A stretch of 64,000 nt of DNA from Agarophyton chilense (GCA_030374765.1 JARGXX010000138.1:806001-870000); one strand, 5' to 3'; shown: positions 1-11,584, numbered from the stretch's first letter. Numbers and translations are program-made. Notes: a model not told the origin generated them from the sequence alone.

Positions 1-129
1 GCTGGAGTCGCACGATAGCCGTTCGGAATTGAGCTACTATACCAACCAGCCGACAGCCTCTCCCCAACCAGAGAAGGGCGGCTAATCTCTTACAAACTCT
101 TCTGTGACACAAGCTGCATTTTCATGCCT

Positions 130-1311
130 TCAGCTCTGTTGAACGTTCATCGTGGCGTACTGCACGCTGCCGTCCTTGCCGTGCACTACACAAGAAAGCG
201 AGTAGAAGTCGGGCCCCAAGGCCACTTTCCACGGGTGCAGCCGCAGCACGAACCGCCCTTTGTGCTTAATGTAATACGCACCCGCAATGGCGTAGGGCCC
301 TTTTGCCACCTTCTTCACGCGCACGCCGTTTCGATAGAAAATGACGTGGGCAACGGCGCCAGACACGTCGCAGGTCGCAGTGATGCTGCTTCGCTTCCGC
401 ACCATAACGTTGGCAACCGAACCCCATCTGGAAGTGGCCAGCACCTGCCCAGGATGCTTCGCCACACGCAGTGAAACACCGCTTAGCTTGGGCGCGTGTT
501 TGCCGGCGCTCGTGGATCGATATGGTTTCTTGAAGGCCGTGTTGAAAATCTTGTTCGGCTTCCTTCCGCTTGCAAACTGCCACGGCAGCACGTACTTGGC
601 TTTGCTTCTGTGCGTGCACGGTTCCTTGGAACAGTCGCCCAACCAATTGGTGCGAGCTTTGCACAATCCGTTTTTTCCGGTGTACGACTTGCCCATGTCG
701 AACGTGGGTTGGTACGATTGTTTGTAGGGGCCGCCCTTGACTTGCACGTACATGCAGTCGTAGTAGTCGCCAAAATCGCCGCGCAGCCCATTTTCCAGCG
801 TGCCGCCGTACCACGCATAGCCCAGCACGTACATGCCGTCGGCATACACGGGCGGCACGGGGACGCGGTGTCGATAATACTTTCCGCGACGGTCGTAGGT
901 GCAGTCGCGCCGTCGATTGAGGGCAGTACACAGCGACATTCGCTGATCGCCGCAGGTGTAGTAAAAGGCGCCCTGTTCGTGCTTGCGCTTGTTGTGCATG
1001 TCCCTGACATGCACCAGAGTCCACCTCACAAAGCCGCCGGCATGGTTGTTGCGCTTGATGTTGACGTAAAGACTGCGTCCACGCCGAACGGTGACGGAGG
1101 GCGAGTCAGGCGTCTGATCGCCGCGGAGGTGATCGGTGGGACACGGACCGGGACAATGCTTGAACTTGCCCACGCGACAGGCACCGTCGTTGGAGATGGG
1201 CCACGGGTACGCGATGGCCTGGTGCGCGCGCGCGGCTGCGAACAATGACGCCGCGCTTAGCAGCGCGAGCACGACGCCTTTGAGCGTGGCGGCGTGCATG
1301 GCGGCGTGCAT
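130..1311 (-). CDS. Secreted LPMO-like protein (His-brace copper oxygenase candidate), paralogue 1
   Basis: A 393-residue protein if started at the ATG at 1311; the frame stays open to a TTG at 1344, but the ATG start gives a clean signal peptide of about 29 residues ending ARA, so the mature chain begins with His (HQAIAYPWP). An exposed N-terminal His plus a second His near mature position 61 (motif NNHAGGF) is what the histidine brace of lytic polysaccharide monooxygenases requires. The motif DGMYVLGYAWYGG followed by YYDCMYV resembles the Tyr/Cys C-terminal part of LPMO cores. The last ~110 residues, with two Cys and a GKDGS turn, look like an Ig-like domain. Same layout as the gene at 52535. 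Predicted role: oxidative attack on an extracellular polysaccharide. The family number and substrate are not determinable, and copper dependence is inferred from the fold pattern only. No TATA box seen upstream. Confidence 0.72.
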   Translation of the reverse strand: MHAAMHAATLKGVVLALLSAASLFAAARAHQAIAYPWPISNDGACRVGKFKHCPGPCPTDHLRGDQTPDSPSVTVRRGRSLYVNIKRNNHAGGFVRWTLVHVRDMHNKRKHEQGAFYYTCGDQRMSLCTALNRRRDCTYDRRGKYYRHRVPVPPVYADGMYVLGYAWYGGTLENGLRGDFGDYYDCMYVQVKGGPYKQSYQPTFDMGKSYTGKNGLCKARTNWLGDCSKEPCTHRSKAKYVLPWQFASGRKPNKIFNTAFKKPYRSTSAGKHAPKLSGVSLRVAKHPGQVLATSRWGSVANVMVRKRSSITATCDVSGAVAHVIFYRNGVRVKKVAKGPYAIAGAYYIKHKGRFVLRLHPWKVALGPDFYSLSCVVHGKDGSVQYATMNVQQS

Positions 1312-4300
1312 AGCGGCGTGCACGGCGGCGTCCCTTGCGGGCAAGCGTTGCGGCGAGCGCTACGGCGCGTAGCGCGTTAAGTGGCTCGAAAGGCGAGACG
1401 CCGTCGGGAGAGCTCCGCGGGAGGCGCATCGCGCACTCGCGACAGCTTCGTTGGCGTCTGCGTATGTCGTTTACAGTTATGATTCAGTCGCCAGTCGCGT
1501 GTGTGCAACAATATCGACCAAAGTGACAAATGCTCAGCTGCATTCTCACCCTCCAGCAGAAGGTCGTCGCCAACGCTCGTGAGCATTCCCACCATTCACT
1601 ACAACTCGTGTAATACGAGAGATGAGAGTTGTGAAGGTGTTCGGTCTTCAGTCTTTGCCTCCCCTCCTCAGGAGAGAGCACAGTTCTCACAGTTTTACAG
1701 TGTGCCAAAATCTACCTTAAATGCAGTCCAAAGCGCTTGAAGTAACGTGCACACCACAAAGCATCGCTACACTACGTCTACCTAAGCTTGTGGTTGCGAC
1801 ATGGCTTCAACGCTTGTCGCGTTATGTTGGATTATCCTTGAAAAGAGATGGGTGACTGGTCACGTTTGCAGTGAGCAGGTACAAACGACGACACACCCCG
1901 TGCAGCTTGTTCTCTCAAATGTTATCACAGCTCGCAAGGTGAATTGCTGGACATGGTCACGGGATTGTGCCCGAAACAACTGTATTGGAACAACTGCGCA
2001 TTCTCCGTGTAATACAAGGGAATAGCAGCTGGTTGGCATTTGGAGTTATGAGCATAGCTTTTACAATGGCCACGCGGAGGACGGCAGCGATGAAATGAAA
2101 AGATCTTTTGAGAGCCAACATGGGTACAGATACACGCACACGGTCGACCGTAAAAAGATTAGGCGCACTGATGGCGATTTTGACAAGAATGATCGCGTTG
2201 GACGTAGTTTTAGCTCCCAAAAGCCGTCGTTGTTGAACTTATAGATAGAATGGACCTGGTTGCGGTTGTTTTTCTGCCTTATTTTTAATATGAATACCTT
2301 TTTGGGTTTTTCGTAAGAGACCTCTCTAACTCCCTGGTTTCTTCTGCTATCTACGAGAATAGAAAGAAGTTATTCTACGAACGAGTCTTGATTATTCGGG
2401 ACGCCCCTTGAGATTATCTCTGGTTGGTTGCAGGAATAAACAGGACGTTTTAGGGATGAAACGAAAGAAATTTCAACGGATCAAGGGTCGTGTAATACGA
2501 CGAGCGCAAATGCGTGCAAATGTCGAGTTTTAGGGGAAGTATGGCAACTCACAGGAATAGCGAAAGCACACTGGGAAGAATAAAGGAGAGAAAAGACTAG
2601 CAAGTCACTCCTCCTGTTCTCTCAATTATGGCGGGCTCTCCCGACTATTTTAATGTTCCTGTAAGAGGGTAGGTGCGCCTCCCGTGTGAGCCAAGGTGAG
2701 GCAACGGACGGCGGCACCTTTGATTTCAAATACGTTTGAATCTGGCTTGAGCGGTCGTGAACATATCCCGAGTATTACGTCACCATTCCAAGTCATCGTA
2801 TTGTAGTTGTTGTGTGTACTTATACGCTGACTCTCAGACGAAGGGGAGTCCCCGTCGTCTGGGGGTTTTTTGGGTGGTGGTCTTTGTGTAATAGAAATTG
2901 TGTAAGTTTAGACCACTTCTTGTCTTGTAAAATTGTATAAGTTTGGACTACTATCTTGTAGTACCCTTTTAAGATAGCGAGGTTGAATGCTAAGAATCTA
3001 GCACTCACCGATTTCGCGAAGTTGTCCCTGATGTTTGGCCAAGGAAACTAGACTGAGCCTTTGAACTCCTGGCCCGTTTGGATAGCATTTTCGTCTGTGT
3101 ACGTTGAGCCGCGGGTTTTTTTTTCGCGGACGTTCCAATAAATGCCAAGGACCATAAGATGTCATATTTCAGAGGTACAGAATTCGCTACAGAACAAGGT
3201 GAAAAGATGGCCCGACGCTCGCACTTGCCGCCCGTACCGAAGGGCAAGGCGCATTGTATCTTTCTTTGAATAGTGGTTTGTTGACTACTCCTTAAAAGTA
3301 CTAACTAGTAGTTGTTTCAGTGTAAACGGAAGTAAGACAAACTCTAAAAGTGAATTTGTGAAAACCCGGCTTGAAGGATGGCGATTTTACTTTGTTTTGT
3401 AACCCAGCTCGCTTGAAATGTAGCGCTTTCAACCATGTTCAAGTAATCTAGATCATGACGAGATCATGACGTATAGCTCGCCTAAAGCTATTCTTAATGA
3501 CTCAGAAGACTTTTTGCGACAAGAAGCGATGCATGTACCCTGGATAGAGAGTGGTACTGATTGTTGTACATGGAAAAAGCCGTGTCAGTACGAAGAAACT
3601 TTTGAAAGTCACATTAGCAAACCGCATGAGTGTAGTTTCTACGGATGTATTTGCTCAAATTGCGTTGTGTTCAAAGCTGAATACCGGACGGTTTGTTGAG
3701 CGCAATTGTGAGAGAGCTCACCTGTCTGAAGCGTAGAGTGGATAATAAAGTAGACTGGGCACTGTGAAAGTTAACTCTCAAACTTTGGACTCGATGCTCA
3801 ACAAAACTCGGCGAGTTTTTCAAATCAGCACAGCAACGATATATCATGTTGGTTGTGTTTTGGACCATCTGCAGCCATAATGCTTGGGAGGCGCTCTTTT
3901 GGTTGTTGTCGGAATTTGAGAGGGAAGGTTCGGTCGCAACGACGCATTGAAAACGGAGCTTTTTCCTTGCCTGCCTTGGGCGGCCACGCTGCTTCTACGT
4001 TGGTGGTGGACTCGTGCCTCGCATTGTATCAAGCACGGGGCGCTTGCCAAAAGACGGAACGACGTTTGTTTCGGAAGGGGGACACAGCCGTTTTGACGTT
4101 GATGTGAAGCGGTATCGAGACTTGGTGAACAGTCGGTGGTACAGCGCGGAAGTGGTGGCGACGCCGTCACGCTGGAGCTGGGCGTGACGCAGTGCGGAAG
4201 CAGAAGCAAATGCGTACGCAGTCATAAAAAAAAAAAGCGACAGTTTCCTTTGTCACGTTGTTCTTGCTTGCTTTCCATCTCCAGCACACGCATTTCTCGC

Positions 4301-4934
4301 GGATGTGTTAGCGACGGTACAGAAACAGTGATGAGGTGTGAGAAGAAAGCGCAGATGCAAGATGCAGAATTTTGTGCTGTTAGGCCGGTAAGGTTGATCT
4401 CTCTCTCTCTCTCTCTCGCGCTCTCGCTCCACATCTGCAACAACATCAACCATGAGCGATGTTGCATCGGCGTGCGACATTGGCTGCGGGCGCAAAGTTG
4501 CCGAGGCAGAAGGGAAGTTTTCGGTTGCACCAAGTCGCAGCGCTGTGATTGGCCACGCAGGCCACGACTGTGTGTGGGCATTTTGGTAACGTTTCGGGTG
4601 AGGCTGCATGGAACGAGTCGGGCACAGAGTGCAATATGTGCGCAAAGATGAAGAGTTTTTTTGGTTTCCAGTTCGGCCAGACAAGCACTCGGGGCGCGAG
4701 CGGGCTCCGTCTGGCGGCGAGCAAAGCAGTTGTGCGCACATGCCGCACAAAAAACCAAAAAAACCAACCACGTCGAAGGTGCAGGCGGCGCGCAAAGCAG
4801 GCGGCGACCGAACAGAGCACGCTTTTAGGCGCAATGCTCGCCTTTTCGCGCTCAAAAAGCGGCGGTTTCGTGCTTTGCAAACGTTTCGGGGACAGAGGTC
4901 GAGACGTAGAGCCGGGAGGAAAGGGAGAAGGGCG
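1312..4934. other. Intergenic region without a recognisable gene
   Basis: No ORF here has a recognisable domain; the longest frames are short and lack convincing starts. Notable content: three copies of a CGTGTAATAC motif between 1605 and 2501 (listed separately), and a (CT)n run at about 4398-4430 that makes a Leu/Ser-rich frame on one strand and an Arg/Glu-rich frame on the other. Base composition changes from AT-rich (2.2-3.4 kb) to GC-rich towards 4.9 kb, as the promoter of the next gene is approached. Confidence 0.6.
1605..2501. repeat. Three dispersed copies of an inverted-repeat motif around GTAAT
   Basis: Copies at 1605-1619 (CTCGTGTAATACGAG), 2005-2019 (CCGTGTAATACAAGG) and 2487-2501 (GTCGTGTAATACGAC). 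The spacer GTAAT is constant, and in the first and third copies the outermost arm bases differ yet still pair (C/G in one, G/C in the other). This suits a dimer-bound site or a small stem-loop; function unknown. Confidence 0.4.
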
Positions 4935-4942
4935 TATAAAAG
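4935..4942 (+). promoter_or_regulatory. TATA box of the zinc-finger gene
   Basis: TATAAAAG in a GC-rich surrounding, 65 bases upstream of the ATG at 5000. This leaves room for a start site near 4965 and a leader of about 35 bases. The position and perfect match make it the best promoter candidate in the left arm. Confidence 0.65.
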
Positions 4943-4999
4943 AGGGCGAGCTGGGTGGCGGGGGGCTGGCGGCGCGCACACGAGACACGCTGAGAAAGA

Positions 5000-5324
5000 A
5001 TGAGCGAAGAGCAGCAGAGAAGGGCGATGACGACGGGCGGCGATTGGCGACCGTCGCTGGCGCCGCCGCGCGCGCTGGCTTCGCTGCTCACTGGACGCGG
5101 ACGCGGGCGCGGGCTCGGGCGCGGGCGCGGGCGCGAGCGCGGACGAGGACGCGGCGGCGGCAGCGGCAGCGGCAGCGGCAGCGGCGGGGCGGTCGGGCGC
5201 GGGGACGCGGAGCGCCCTGGCGACGAGCTGGCGCGCGCGGCCATGGCCGTGACCGGGCGCGACCGACGCGGGGCGGCGACGGGGACGGGGACGGCGGCGG
5301 CGGCGGCGGCGACGGCGGCGGCGG

Positions 5325-5361
<37 letters not shown>

Positions 5362-5809
5362 AGCTGGAGCGACAGAAGGAAGCAACGAAGGAAGCAACGA
5401 AGAAGACAGCAGCGGCAGCGCAAGCGGCAAGTACCGGTGCATCCAGTGCGACGGGCGGTTCCGCTCGACGCAGGCGCTGGGGGCGCACAACGCGGCGGCG
5501 CACCGCAGCGGCGGGCGCATCAAATGCGAACAATGCGGCGCGCGCTTCTCCAACGGGTCGGTGCTGAGCCGGCACGTGAAAACGGTGCATTTGCGTCAGC
5601 GACGGTGGGCGTGCCACGTGTGCCGCTCGCGCTTCGGCCAGAAGAGCCATCTGCAGAAGCACGCGCGCACGGTGCACCGCGCCGACGCCAAGCTGCGCTG
5701 CCACGTGTGCGCCGCGCGCTTCTCCCGCGCCGCCGAGCTGCACGCGCACCGCGCCGCCCGTCGCTGCGGCGCTGGCGCTGGCGCTGGCGCTGGCGCTGCT
5801 AACTCGTAA
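5000..5809 (+). CDS. C2H2 zinc-finger protein, four fingers
   Basis: A 269-residue product. Residues 1-143 are low complexity: Arg/Gly-rich, then poly-Ala from a GCT run. From about residue 145 there are four tandem fingers: CIQC..H..H, CEQC..H..H ending KTVH, CHVC..H..H ending RTVH, and a last CHVC finger closing with His then Cys (HRAARRC), so probably C2HC. Short linkers and the VH endings suit sequence-specific DNA binding, so a nuclear transcription factor is the likely role; target unknown. A TATA box lies 65 bases upstream. The TAA at 5807 is followed in the same frame by 1.9 kb of open reading frame encoding a Tudor-domain protein without its own ATG. The stop could therefore lie in an intron (GTAAAG at 5806 overlaps it) or end a genuinely separate gene. 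Confidence 0.8.
5326..5362 (+). repeat. (GCT)n microsatellite encoding poly-Ala
   Basis: About twelve GCT/CTG units inside the zinc-finger ORF, read as poly-Ala in frame. A length-variable coding triplet run. Confidence 0.8.
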
Positions 5810-5815
5810 AGCGAC

Positions 5816-6340
5816 GTGGCCGGCGTGGCATCCGTGGCGGCCGTGGCGCGGTGGTCGCGCTGGACGACGTGGCACACGCGTGTGCCGCTGGCGGAGCGCG
5901 CTTCCTTTTTGGCGCGCCCCACGGCTGCTGCTCCCGCCACGGCCACCGTTGCGTCGACGACGACGACGACGGCGCCGACGACGACGACGGCGCCGACGAC
6001 GACGACGGCGCCGACGACGACAACCACCACTTCGAAGACGACGAAGACGGCGGCGCGAGGAAGAGGCGGCGCGGCGCGCCAGACGCGGCCGCCCGTGGGC
6101 GCGCGCATCGCCGTGTTCTGGCCGCTGGACCATCGCTTCTACGACGGCGTGGTGACGCAGCACGTAGCGCCGCGTCGCGTGTGCGTGCGCTACGACGACG
6201 GCGACGTCGAGACGCTCGACCTTTACGCCGAGCGCTGGCTTCTGCGCCCTTCTCCTTCTCCTTCTCCTCCCCCTGCCCCTTCCCCTGCCTCTTCCCCTGC
6301 CCCTGCCCCTGCCCCTGCCCCTCCCCCTTCTCCTCCCCCC

Positions 6341-6381
<41 letters not shown>

Positions 6382-7699
6382 TTCCTCTTCCCCCTTGCCC
6401 GCGTCGCCTTCGCCGTCGCGCGCCGCCTCGCGCATTCGCGCCACGCGCAAGCGCAAGCGCGCCGCCTCCCCGCCGCCGCCGCAGCCGCCGCCGCCACCGC
6501 CGCCGCAGCCGCCGCCGCAGCCGCCGCCGCCACCGCCGCCGCAGCCGCCGCCGCCGCCGCCGCCCGCCGCAGCCGCCGCCGCCGCCCCGGCTGCCGTGGC
6601 GCCGCCGCTCGCGCTGCCGCTACGGCTGGCGATTGCGCCGCGCCGCGCCGCGCCGCGCAGCCCGGCGGCGGCGAAGAAGGCCAAGACGAAGGCCGCGACG
6701 AAGGCTGCGACAAGGGCCGCGACGACGAAGGCCGCGACGAAGGCCACGACGACGAAGGCCACGACGACGAAGGCCGCAACGAAGGCTGCGACAAAGGCCA
6801 CGACAAAGGCCGCCACAAAGGCCGCGACGAAAGCCACGACGACGAAGGCTGCGACGAAGGCCGCGACAAAAGCCACGGACAAGGCGGCGGGGGGGGAGCA
6901 TGTCGTGCGCTCGGCGCCGCTGCCCTCGACGCGGACGCGCCAGGGCGCGCGCCCGTTCGCCAGGCGTCTGTGCGCCGTCGCTGTGGCGCCCGCGGCTCCC
7001 GTAGTGTCCTCGCTTCCCGCTCCCGCCTTGTGCTCCTCCCCCCCCGCTCCCGCTCCCGTCGTCTCCTCCCCCCCCGCTCCGGCCCCCGCCCCGGTGGCCA
7101 CCGCCGCCGCCACGCCGTTCGCGCGCGTGCGAAGCGACCCGCGCCGAGGTGCAAGGCGCGCCGCCGTGCCGCCCTCGCCCTCCGCGCCGTCGCCGCGCCC
7201 GCCCGCGCCCGCCATCACCGCCACCGCCACAAACGCATCCCAGCCGCCACCGCCACCGCCACCGCCACCGCCACCACCACCGCCGCCGTCGCCGTCGCCG
7301 CCCAACGAGCGCGTGGTGCGCGTCATCTCGGAAAAGTGCGCCGCGCTCACGCGTCTCTTCACCGAGCGTCTGCACGCGCAGAGCGCGCAGCTCCGCGCCG
7401 AGACGCACCGACTCACCGTGGAGATGCAGCAGCTGGGCGCGCGACTGTCGTCGGCGGAGCGCAACATTCACGACTTGTTGCAGTGTTCCGAGCACATGTT
7501 ACAGCAGATTGCGCAACGCGCGCAGCCGCACATTGCGCACATTGTGCAGCAGGCGTGCGCCGCGCTGCGGCAGGAGTACCAACAGGCTACGGCCGACTCG
7601 CTCGGCGAGGCGCACACGCTCGCTATTCAGCACATTAAGCAGCGCGTTGCGGAGCTTAGTGCCGCCCTTAACACCGTCAAGCCACCGACTTCGCGCTAG
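5816..7699 (+). CDS. Tudor-domain chromatin protein with H1-like repeat and coiled coil; start unresolved
   Basis: Open frame of 627 codons from a GTG at 5816; the first in-frame ATG is only near 7424, so the true 5' end is missing, spliced, or shared with the zinc-finger ORF just upstream in the same frame. Order: Thr-rich tract, then a Tudor-like domain at 6097-6250 (GARIAVFWPLDHRFYDG, then VRYDDGDVETLDL and ERWLL), the pattern of PDS5/MSH6-type plant Tudor modules. Next come Pro/Ser-rich and poly-Pro stretches, a Lys-Ala-Thr repeat (6673-6889) like a histone H1 tail, more Pro/Ala, and a C-terminal ~130-residue helical segment (from NERVVRVI) likely to form a coiled coil. Inferred role: nuclear chromatin-associated architectural or reader protein. 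The domain pattern is shared with both Copia elements in this window. Coding potential is well supported by the two ordered domains; exact boundaries are not. Confidence 0.6.
6341..6382 (+). repeat. (CCG)n microsatellite encoding poly-Pro
   Basis: Uninterrupted CCG triplets inside the Tudor-protein frame, flanked by related CCT/CCC Pro codons. Confidence 0.8.
6673..6889 (+). repeat. Imperfect minisatellite encoding Lys-Ala-Ala-Thr repeats
   Basis: Tandem units of 12-15 bases such as aaggccgcgacg give KAAT, KATT and TTKAAT in succession, more than fifteen units. The product resembles the Lys/Ala/Thr-rich tail of linker histones. Synonymous differences between units suggest the protein composition is being kept. 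Confidence 0.7.
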
Positions 7700-10066
7700 A
7701 GCGCTCCCATGCCAAGTAAACAAAAACAAACAAACTTCACCACGTTCACAAATCTGCCATCTAGCTTTTCCTGGTTTGCAACTCAACTCGGGAACAGCAG
7801 CTTCAGCGTAGAGAGAACCGATTCGAGGTGGCGTTCCAACTCAAAGCACCCATTCTTTGCCACCCCAAAACGTGCCCAATGCCATCACTGTTCCCGAGAC
7901 GTCACTCTTTCTCAACAACGGGGCGCAAGTGATTCAGTTTCGCCAAAACCTCACCTACACATTCTCAACGAGACACAAAAGCACGCATCCACTGTAACAC
8001 GATTACCAATTGCTACCAACATCTAACCCTTTCTCCAACCTCTAATCTACAACAACAACAACCATGTCGCCGGCGCTAGCACTTGTACTTGCTAATCTGG
8101 CTAATCTGTACCTTACATCTACAGCGCCTTTCGTGATTACATGTCTTTCTAGCTAGTGGTAGCCTCGCAAAACTTGATCGACACTCCGACATTGCCAATG
8201 TCAATTCTTAATTTGTCCTTGCCGCTGTAGCCTGGTGGCTTTTGAGGCGCAATACTCAAAACAAGCCTTGTAAACAAGAGGGCGCTTTTTGTTATTCATA
8301 CCCCCCACACGATTGCGAATTGATTGGGTCGACAAGTGTGGCGGGAGATATGGGGAGATACGCACAATGTTGAAAGCGCCCTTTCGCGCCATGTTTACTG
8401 TTGGAAAAGCCGCATCGCCACTGTCTCCGTCGGGCAGAGTTGAGAAGAGGTGAAACCGCCAATGGTTGGTGTACTGCGACACTGACCACCTCTACCTGCA
8501 ACGTTGCCGCTGTCTAGAGGACGTTAGATGCGATATGTTTTTCAGTAAACACCGCGAGTCCACTACGATTACACCCATCTCTTCAATTTGACTTTAATAA
8601 TGTTAAAACGAAAAAGTGCCTCTCCATCTAGCTGCTCAGTCGTCACCGCGGTGAGATCGAATGACGTTTGGATAAACTACAGTGTTCTGCAGCAACGCCT
8701 CCGAAATCTCCATTTCCCTTATTCTTTGCCTTGTACTCACCGAAAGTTAAGCAACAAATCATTTTTATGAAACAAGTAAGCATCGATACCGAAAGCTCAA
8801 CTACCATATTATTTGTTGTGTACATTTACCTAATAAGTCAGCATGCTTTTTGTTGTCTGTTTTAGGAGAATATGCCTCATCGATTTTTCTCCAACTTGGC
8901 CGACATATCGACATCAGCAATTGGGCGATGACTCGAATCGCTTTTGTGCGTTTTGTTTTATTCGTTCACCACTTGCGAAAAACGGACAAAATTGGACCCC
9001 AATCGTTGGTTTTTGCTTCCTCCCAAGTCATTAAATCTACTCTGAATATTTCAGGTTCTATCCTTGTACTCCTATTGGCTAAATGATACGATTCGGGGGG
9101 TTACCGCTTGAAGCCGGCACTGTCTGTAGTACGGGGTTTAGGGAGTTTAGGGCCGTTCTTAACAGAGGTAGATTCACGGTCGATCAACCGTAAATGAGCA
9201 TTTAGCTGCATATGATTGGTTGATACAATCTTTTCGCTTAATTTTCACTTTGCTTGGAAAAGTCGTTTTCTGTTCTCAAACGCCAGAACAGGGCTTCTCT
9301 GTGATGACTTTTGGTCGTTTTGGCGGCGCCACAGACCCACAAAATGTCAAACGCCCCAGCTTGCATGGCACACATATTTTCAAGAGCCAAAATGTACCAT
9401 AACCCACCACAGCTACTCCTGCTTTTATATCAACGACATTCGCAAATTCTCGATCTATAATTTGTTAAGCAAATGGCCCCATTCCACCTGCTACCTGCAT
9501 TTGAGTTCTTTTGCTTTTCTTTTGCCGTCATCCAATATGGCCACAAACGTGCCAAACGTCGAGACTATGGCTCATCTGTAAGCATCTTTTGATTCTCTTT
9601 CTTTGCCAAAGTCTTTTCTTCTGCGAAGCGTTCTGTTTCCCGAAAAATCCGCCGACCTACTACCCACCAGTGTTCACATTTCAACTTTGTCAAATGCAAA
9701 CAACACTACCGCTGCTCTTCCACCAGTTCTTCGAAGCCCAAAAAAGCATTCCTAAATAAATTGCCCTATCAATTATGAGCCAAGTATGGAAAATTGCGTA
9801 CAATCAAAATGTACAGTGTCCGAAATATTTCCTTCCGAGGTTTTCTCTTCTTCTACGAAACCTCGACATTCGTGTGTAAGTCAAAATTCGAAGTATTTGG
9901 TGGACTTCAATTTGATGATTTGAATCGCGTCAGTCACTCGTACAAATTTACGAGGTGAATCGTCCTTGGAAGTTACGGATGAAAGACCGGTCGAAAACGC
10001 AAATGATAGCAACAATCTTAGTTTACGTCTACATCTTTACCGCAAAAGGAAACTGCATTTGCGAAA
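7700..10066. other. AT-rich spacer, nothing recognised
   Basis: Frames on both strands are short (under ~120 codons) and show no domain I recognise. No TATA-plus-ORF combination, RNA gene or clear repeat was found. The sequence is noticeably AT-richer than the coding arm to its left. Confidence 0.6.
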
Positions 10067-11103
10067 TTGATATCGAAAAAAGATGATCTAGAACTTTTCG
10101 AAAACTGGGAGGAAACATCTATCAAGAACTTCTACACATGGGAAACTCTTCCTGACATGGAAATTTTACTTCAACACGTTTGCTCAGATGAGAGAAATTC
10201 AATTATTATTGCACTTGTGCGTGCGATTCGGCAGAAAAGGCAGAGAACTCTTGAAAACATTCCACCTTGCGCTAAGAAACAGAATTTTCTTTCAACGATT
10301 TTTCTCGCCTTTCTGTGTTGATAAAAGAGAGGCGATCAGCGTTGTCGTTATTCTATGTATAGAACTACTTGTGATGAGTTGAAACAATCTGATCTGGACG
10401 CCAATAAAACGCCAGATTCATTCTGGACCATCATTAAAAATCGTTTTAACGATGCAGTGACAGATTCGAAAGAAGACTTTAGCTCTTACTTGGAGAATGT
10501 GAAATCAGACGAACGTCCAGCAATCCATAGGCAAGGGGCATTACTTAAATACCAATTCATGCAAGCCACGAAGGTTTTCACGACGGTACTGAGTAAGTAG
10601 TCCGCTTCAGGTCAAAACAACCCGGCACGAATATGTGAATGTTTGGTGTATAGAGAGGGCGTTAGTGAACTCAGTATGGATTCCAAACGAGTGTTGGTTT
10701 TCGTATTTTGTAAAGTGTTGGCACGAAGAGTCCGGAAGCCGATCTCATTCACGCGTCTGCTAAGCTCATTGACGTTGATGGACAAGGGTACCTGCAGGAA
10801 GACAATCGAGTCGGGGAAGATGTTGTAGAAGTTCGGAACTCTTCCGGGCGAAAACGGATGAGCACTGAGCGACAACAAAGTTTTGAAGACATCTCTAAGA
10901 CGTTTGACAGGGTAGAGAATATAATGCAAGCTCAATTTGATCCGCGGAAGGCACAAATCGCAACCAAAGACAAAATGCTCTCCAGATCCGAGAAGGATAG
11001 CCTACTACTTGACGAAGTTTTGGACAGCTTGGAGATGCATGAGAAGGCAAAGGAAAGTAATGATGAGGAAGTCCGGGGCATAAGGGCGATGCTTGTAGAA
11101 TGA
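10067..11103 (+). pseudogene. Decayed ORF, possibly the Myb/SANT-like accessory gene of a Harbinger element
   Basis: Several frames join with frameshifts and stops into one product-like reading: a segment from 10067, a second from 10355 (with DSFWTIIKNRFNDA), and a third ending at 11103 (with ISKTFDRVENIMQAQFDP then a Glu/Lys-rich helix). An N-terminal Trp-containing helical part followed by a charged C-terminal helix is typical of the DNA-binding partner protein that Harbinger transposons encode beside the transposase. The gene points towards the minus-strand transposase piece at 14.6 kb. Not recognised with certainty; it could be a host gene remnant. Confidence 0.3.
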
Positions 11104-11584
11104 AAGAAACAGCGTTTCAAGAACTTTATTGGAGAAAATGAAAGTGAGGATGAGTGAAGCGATTTGAGGAGTAGGAGCTAACTCTTTTCGTTGTTCTAGT
11201 TTCCACGATTACTGGCTTGTGAATTCAGATGTACCATGTTTTTGTGATCGCGGTGCTTTCGTTCAAGAACAGCAGCGGGTGGTGGTGGGAACCGTCACTA
11301 TATCTAGGTAGTAAGCTGTCACTCATGTTGTGCTCCGGAACAGAATTGCGTCTGCTATCCATGTTCTGATTACTCACAAGCCTTATTCCCTCTCTTTATC
11401 AGATCCAACTTTTCAAGCTCATCGGACTGAAACGTTCTCATTGTTGCAGCCACAATCAGTACTCTCACGTGTTTCGTTTTGGAACAGTTTGGTCTCCCCA
11501 TCAAATATAACAGCCGAGGGGCATCATCGTCAGCTATACCACCAAAAAACCATCAAAGACGCTTGTCTAAGCTTATCAACGGCT

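Noticed and set aside
124-1024. Other frames across the first LPMO gene
   Set aside because: Overlapping shadows; only the minus-strand frame gives a signal peptide and the His-brace motifs.
4253-6163. Long minus-strand frame (636 codons) over the zinc-finger region
   Set aside because: Poly-Arg, poly-Ser and poly-Ala from GC-rich repeats read in antisense; no domain, and the plus strand has four zinc fingers and a TATA box.
5799-7467. Minus-strand frames opposite the Tudor gene (451 and 414 codons)
   Set aside because: Pure low-complexity shadows of the poly-Pro and KAAT repeats.
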